A stretch of DNA of 64,000 nucleotides. It comes from Dermanyssus gallinae (Eukaryota > Arthropoda > Arachnida > Mesostigmata > Dermanyssidae). Under the pieces are notes generated by a model, which saw nothing but the letters and a program-made list of their open reading frames with translations, ran no database searches and was not told the origin of the DNA. Of this stretch, positions 59,504 through 64,000 are shown one piece after another; position 1 is the stretch's first letter; every line of letters begins with the position of its first letter. Where the stretch lies: positions 1-64,000 of the forward strand of contig QVRM01006062.1 of the NCBI GenBank assembly GCA_003439945.1, given 5' to 3'. Made by a program: the position numbers and the translations under genes.

Positions 59504-62500
59504 AAGGATAAAACGTATTTAAGAACGAGCCGGTTCTGAGGACGAGCTGGTTCTAAGAACGAGCCGGTTCTAAGAACGAGCCGGTTCTAAGGACAATACG
59601 ACTTTAAGAACGACCTGGTTCTAAGGACGAGCTGGTTCTTAGAACGAGCTGGTTTTAAGGACGAGGTGGTTCTAAGGACGAGATGGTTCTAAAAACAAAA
59701 CGATTTTAGAACGAGCCGGTTCTTAGAACGAGGTGGTTCTAAGGACAATACGGTTTTAAGAACAAGCCGGTTTTAAGAACGAGCTGGCTCTTAGGACAAG
59801 CCGGTTTTACAAACGAGCCGATTCTAAGAACGAGCTGGTTTTCAGAACGAACCGGTTTTACAAACGAGCTGGTTCTAAGGACAAAACGGTTCTAAGAACG
59901 AGCTGGTTCTAAGAATGAGCCGGTTCTAAGAACGAGCCAGTTCTAAGGGCAATACGGTTCAACAAACGAGCCGGTTGTAAGAACGAGCCGGTTCTAAGAA
60001 TGAGCCGGTTCTAAGAACGAGCCAGTTCTAAGGGCAATACGGTTCAACAAACGAGCCGGTTGTAAGAACGAGCCGGTTCTAAGAACGAGCCGGTTGTAAG
60101 AAAGAGCTGGTGTTTAGAACAAGCCGGTTTTAAAAACGAGCTTGTTCTAAGGACAAAACGGTTTTAAGAACGAGCCGGTTCTAAGAACAAGCTGGTTCTA
60201 AGATCGAGCTGGTTTGAAAATCGAGCCTGTTCTTAGAACGAGCTGGTTCTAAGGACGAGCCGGTTCTAAGAACGAGTTTGTTCTAAGATCGAGCAAGTTC
60301 TAAGAACGAGCTAGTGTTAAGATCGAGCCGGTTCTAATAACGAGCTGGTTCTAAGAATGAGCCAGTTTTAAGAACGAGCCAGTTCTAAGGGCAATACGGT
60401 TTAACGAACGATCCGGTTGTCAGAAAGAGCTGGTGTTTAGAAGAAGCCGGTTTTAAAAACGAGCTTGTTCTAAGGACAAAACGGTTTTAAGAACGAACCA
60501 GTTCTAAGAACGAGCTGGTACTAAGGACGAGCTGGTTCTAAGATTGAGCCGGTTCTAAGAACGAGCTGGTTCTAAGGTTGAGCTGGTTCGAAGATCGAGC
60601 CGGTTCTTAGAACGAGCTGGTTCTAAGAACGAGCCGGTTGTAAGAACGAGCTTGTTCTAAGATCGAGCCGGTTCTAAGAACGAGCTGGTGTTAAGATCGA
60701 GCCGGTTCTAAGAACAAGCTGGTTCTAAGAACAAGCCAGTTCTAAGAACGAGCTGGGTCTAAGATCAAGCCGGTTCTAAGAACGAGCCGGTTCTAAGATC
60801 GAGCCGGTTCTAAGAACGAGCCGGTTCTAAGAACGAGCCGGTTCTAAGAACGAGCCGGTTCTAAGAAAGAGCTTGTTCTAAGATCGAGCCGGTTCTAAGA
60901 ACGAGCTGGTGTTAAGATCGAGCCGGTTCTAAGAACAAGCTGGTTCTAAGAACAAGCCAGTTCTAAGAACGAGCTGGGTCTAAGATCAAGCCGGTTCTAA
61001 GAACGAGCCGGTTCTAAGATCGAGCCGGTTCTAAGAACGAGCCGGTTCTAAGAACGAGCCGGTTCTAAGAACGAGCCGGTTCTAAGAAAGAGCTTGTTCT
61101 AAGATCGAGCCGGTTCTAAGAACGAGCTGGTGTTAAGATCGAGCCGGTTCTAAGAACGAGCTGGTTCTAAGAACAAGCCAGTTCTAAGAACGAGCTGGGT
61201 CTAAGATCAAGCCGGTTCTAAGAACGAGCCGGTTCTAAGAACGAGCTGGTTCTAAGAACAAGCCAGTTCTAAGAACGAGCTGGATCTAAGATCAAGCCGG
61301 TTCTAAGAACGAGCCGGTTTTAAGAACGAGCCGGTTCTAAGAACGAGCCGGTTCTAAGAACGAGCCGGTTCTAAGAAAGAGCTTGTTCTAAGATCCAGCC
61401 GGTTCTAAGAACGAGCTGGTGTTAAGATCGAGCCGGTTCTAAGAACGAGCCGGTTCTAAAAACGAGCTGGTTTTAAGATCGAGCAAGTTCTAAGAACAAG
61501 CCAGTTGTAAGAACGAGCTGGGTCTAAGATCAAGCCGGTTCTAAGAACGAGCTTGTTCTAAGATCGAGCCGGTTCTAAGAACGAGCTGGTGTTAAGATCG
61601 AGCCGGTTCTAAGAACGAGCCGGTTCTAAGATCGAGCCGGTTCTAAGAACGCGCTGGTGTTAAGATCGAGCCGGTTCTAAGAACGAGCCGGTTCTAAAAA
61701 CGAGCTGGTTTTAAGATCGAGCCCATTCTAAGAACAAGCCAGTTCTAAGAACGAGCTGGGTCTTAGATCAAGCCGGTTCTAAGAACGAGCCGGTTCTTAG
61801 AACGAGGTGGTTCTAAGGACAATACGGTTTTAAGAACGAGCTGGTTCTTAGGACAAGCCGGTTTTACAAACGAGCCGATTTTAAGAACGAGCTGGTTTTT
61901 AGAACTAACCGGTTTTACAAACGAGCTGGTTCTAAGGACAAAACGGTTCTAAGAACGTGCTGGTTCTAAGGACAAAACGGTTCTAAGAACGAGCTGGTTC
62001 TAAGAATGAGCCGGTCCTAAGAACGAGCCAGTTCTAAGGGCAATACGGTTCAACAAACGAGCCGGTTCTAAGAACGAGCTGGTTCTAAGAACGAGCCGGT
62101 TCTAAGAACGAGCCGGTTGTAAGAAAGAGCTGGTGTTTAGAACAAGCCGGCTTTAAAAACGAGCTTGTTCTAAGGGCAAAACGGTTTTAAGAACGAGCCG
62201 GTTCTAAGAACAAGCTGGTTCTAAGATCGAGCTGGTTCGAAAATCGAGCCTGTTCTTAGAACGAGCTGGTTCTAAGGACGAGCCGGTTCTAAGGACGAGC
62301 CGGTTCTAAGGACGAGCCGGTTCTAAGAACGAGGTTGTTCTAAGATCGAGCCAGTTCTAAGAACGAGCTAGTGTTAAGATCGAGCCGGTTCTAAGGGCAA
62401 TACGGTTTAACGAACGAGCCGGTTGTAAGAAAGAGCTGGTGTTTAGAACAAGCCGGTTTTAAAAACGAGCTTGTTCTAAGGACAAAACGGTTTTAAGAAC

Positions 62501-64000
62501 GAGCCGGTTCTAAGAACGAGCTGGTACTAAGGACGAGCTGGTTCTAAGATTGAGCCGGTTCTAAGAACGAGCTGGTTCTAAGAACGAGCTGGTTCTAAGA
62601 ACGAGCCGGTTCTAAGAACGAGCTGGTTCTAAAAACGAGCTGGTTTTAAGATCGAGCCCATTCTAAGAACAAGCCAGTTCTAAGAACGAGCTGGGTCTTA
62701 GATCAAGCCGGTTCTAAGAACGAGCCGGTTCTTAGAACGAGGTGGTTCTAAGATCAATACGGTTTTAAGAACGAGCTGGTTCTTAGGACAAGCCGGTTTT
62801 ACAAACGAGCCGATTTTAAGAACGAGCTGGTTTTTAGAACAAACCGGTTTTACAAACGAGCTGGTTCTAAGGACAAAACGGTTCTAAGAACGAGCTGGTT
62901 CTAAGGACAAAACGGTTCTAAGAACGAGCTGGTTCTAAGAATGAGCCGGTCCTAAGAACGAGCCAGTTCTAAGGGCAATACGGTTCAACAAACGAGCCGG
63001 TTCTAAGAACGAGCCGGTTCTAAGAACGAGCCGGTTGTAAGAAAGAGCTGGTGTTTAGAACAAGCCGGTTTTAAAAACGAGCTTGTTCTAAGGGCAAAAC
63101 GGTTTTAAGAACGAGCCGGTTCTAAGAACAAGCTGGTTCTAAGATCGAGCTGGTTCGAAAATCGAGCCTGTTCTTAGAACGAGCTGGTTCTAAGGACGAG
63201 CCGGTTCTAAGAACGAGGTTGTTATAAGATCGAGCCAGTTCTAAGAACGAGCTAGTGTTAAGATCGAGCCGGTTCTAAGGGCAATACGGTTTAACGAACG
63301 AGCCGGTTGTAAGAAAGAGCTGGTGTTTAGAACAAGCCGGTTTTAAAAACGAGCTTGTTCTAAGGACAAAACGGTTTTAAGAACGAGCCGGTTCTAAGAA
63401 CGAGCTGGTACTAAGGACGAACTGGTTCTAAGATTGAGCCGGTTCTAAGAACGAGCTGGTTCTAAGAACGAGCTGGTTCTAAGAACGAGCCGGTTCTAAG
63501 AACGAGCTGGTTCTAAGATCGAGCTGGTTCGAAGATCGAGCTGGTTCTAAGAACGAGCCGGTTGTAAGAACGAGCTTGTTCTAAGATCGAGCCGGTTCTA
63601 AGAACGAGCTGGTTCTAAGAACAAGCTAGTTCTAAGAACGAGCTGGGTCTAAGATCAAGCCGGTTCTAAGAACGAGCCGGTTCTAAGATCGAGCCGGTTC
63701 TAAGATCGAGCCGGTTCTAAGAACGAGCCGGTTCTAAGAACGAGCCGGTTCTAAGAACGAGCCGGTTCTAAGAACGAGCTTGTTCTAAGATCGAGCCGGT
63801 TCTAAGAACGAGCTGGTGTTAAGATCGAGCCGGTTCTTAAAACGAGCTGGTTTTAAGATCGAGCCCGTTCTAAGAACAAGCCAGTTCTAAGAACGAGCTG
63901 GGTCTAAGATCAAGCCGGTTCTAAGAACGAGCCGGTCCTAAGAACGAGTTGGTTCTAAGATTGAGCCGGTTCTAAGAACGAGGTGGTTCTAAGATTGAGC
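59437..64000. repeat. 17-bp satellite array with higher-order structure
   Basis: The consensus unit is AAGAACGAGCCGGTTCT, repeated without break to the window end (roughly 265 units; the array continues past it). Common variants replace the middle with GAGCTGG, AATACGG or AAAACGG, and the junction with AAGATC or AAGGAC. Higher-order copies stay in exact 17-base register. A 221-base (13-unit) block recurs at 60681, 60902 and 61123. AACGAGGTGG recurs at 59727, 61801 and 62736, which are spacings of 2074 (122 units) and 935 (55 units). Stop codons occur in every frame, so it is non-coding. It is probably heterochromatic or subtelomeric satellite DNA. Confidence 0.95.

Noticed and set aside
59437..64000. 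CRISPR-like array
   Set aside because: The 17-base units are contiguous with no unique spacers and lie in a eukaryotic context; it is a satellite.
59437..64000. Heat-shock elements in the satellite
   Set aside because: Heat-shock elements need GAA and TTC blocks two bases apart; here the spacing is three, which fits a TTCN3GAA core instead.

Overview
The window looks like gene-poor, repeat-rich chromosomal DNA from a eukaryote, most likely an arthropod. The reasons are: no bacterial-style gene packing; a convincing spliced gene with GT-AG borders; many decayed non-LTR retrotransposons (LINEs), including R1-like ones, a clade best known from arthropods; TA-flanked foldback DNA elements like Tc1/mariner-derived elements; more than twenty long (TA)n arrays; and a 17-bp satellite. 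A mite or tick is a reasonable guess, but the sequence alone does not prove it.

Layout. 0.4-2.2 kb: two oppositely oriented R1-like relics (endonuclease on minus, reverse transcriptase on plus). 2.2-8.1 kb: non-coding, with GC-rich low-complexity patches and TA arrays. 8.1-9.5 kb: a foldback DNA element with long inverted arms, abutting the end of a second element. 10-16.5 kb: trinucleotide repeats, GC-rich low-complexity sequence, a compact hairpin element around a TA array (14.07-14.28 kb), a tRNA-like relic and a TATA-containing GC-rich patch. 19.3-20.4 kb: another R1-like relic. 25-29.5 kb: LINE relics and one unrecognised 179-codon ORF. 30.95-31.65 kb: the only gene I accept as functional, a two-exon minus-strand gene for a four-helix membrane protein whose family I do not recognise. 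33.5-35.5 kb: a foldback element and a LINE 3' end. 36.7-41.3 kb: three LINE relics. 44.6-45.5 kb: a foldback element flanked by TA dinucleotides. 48.2-51 kb: a LINE relic carrying a tRNA-derived SINE with a 13-bp target duplication, beside an R1-like C-terminus. 52-56 kb: more LINE relics. 56-59.4 kb: non-coding with simple repeats. 59.44 kb to the window end: a continuous tandem array of a 17-bp unit (over 4.5 kb, running off the window) with multi-scale higher-order structure and an inverted junction at its left edge.

No operon-like or defence-system organisation is visible. The most unusual structures are the 17-bp satellite with strictly in-register higher-order repeats, the foldback family, and the paired LINE copies in which one carries the SINE and the other keeps the empty site. 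LINE family names rest on motif recognition by eye, since no database search was possible.
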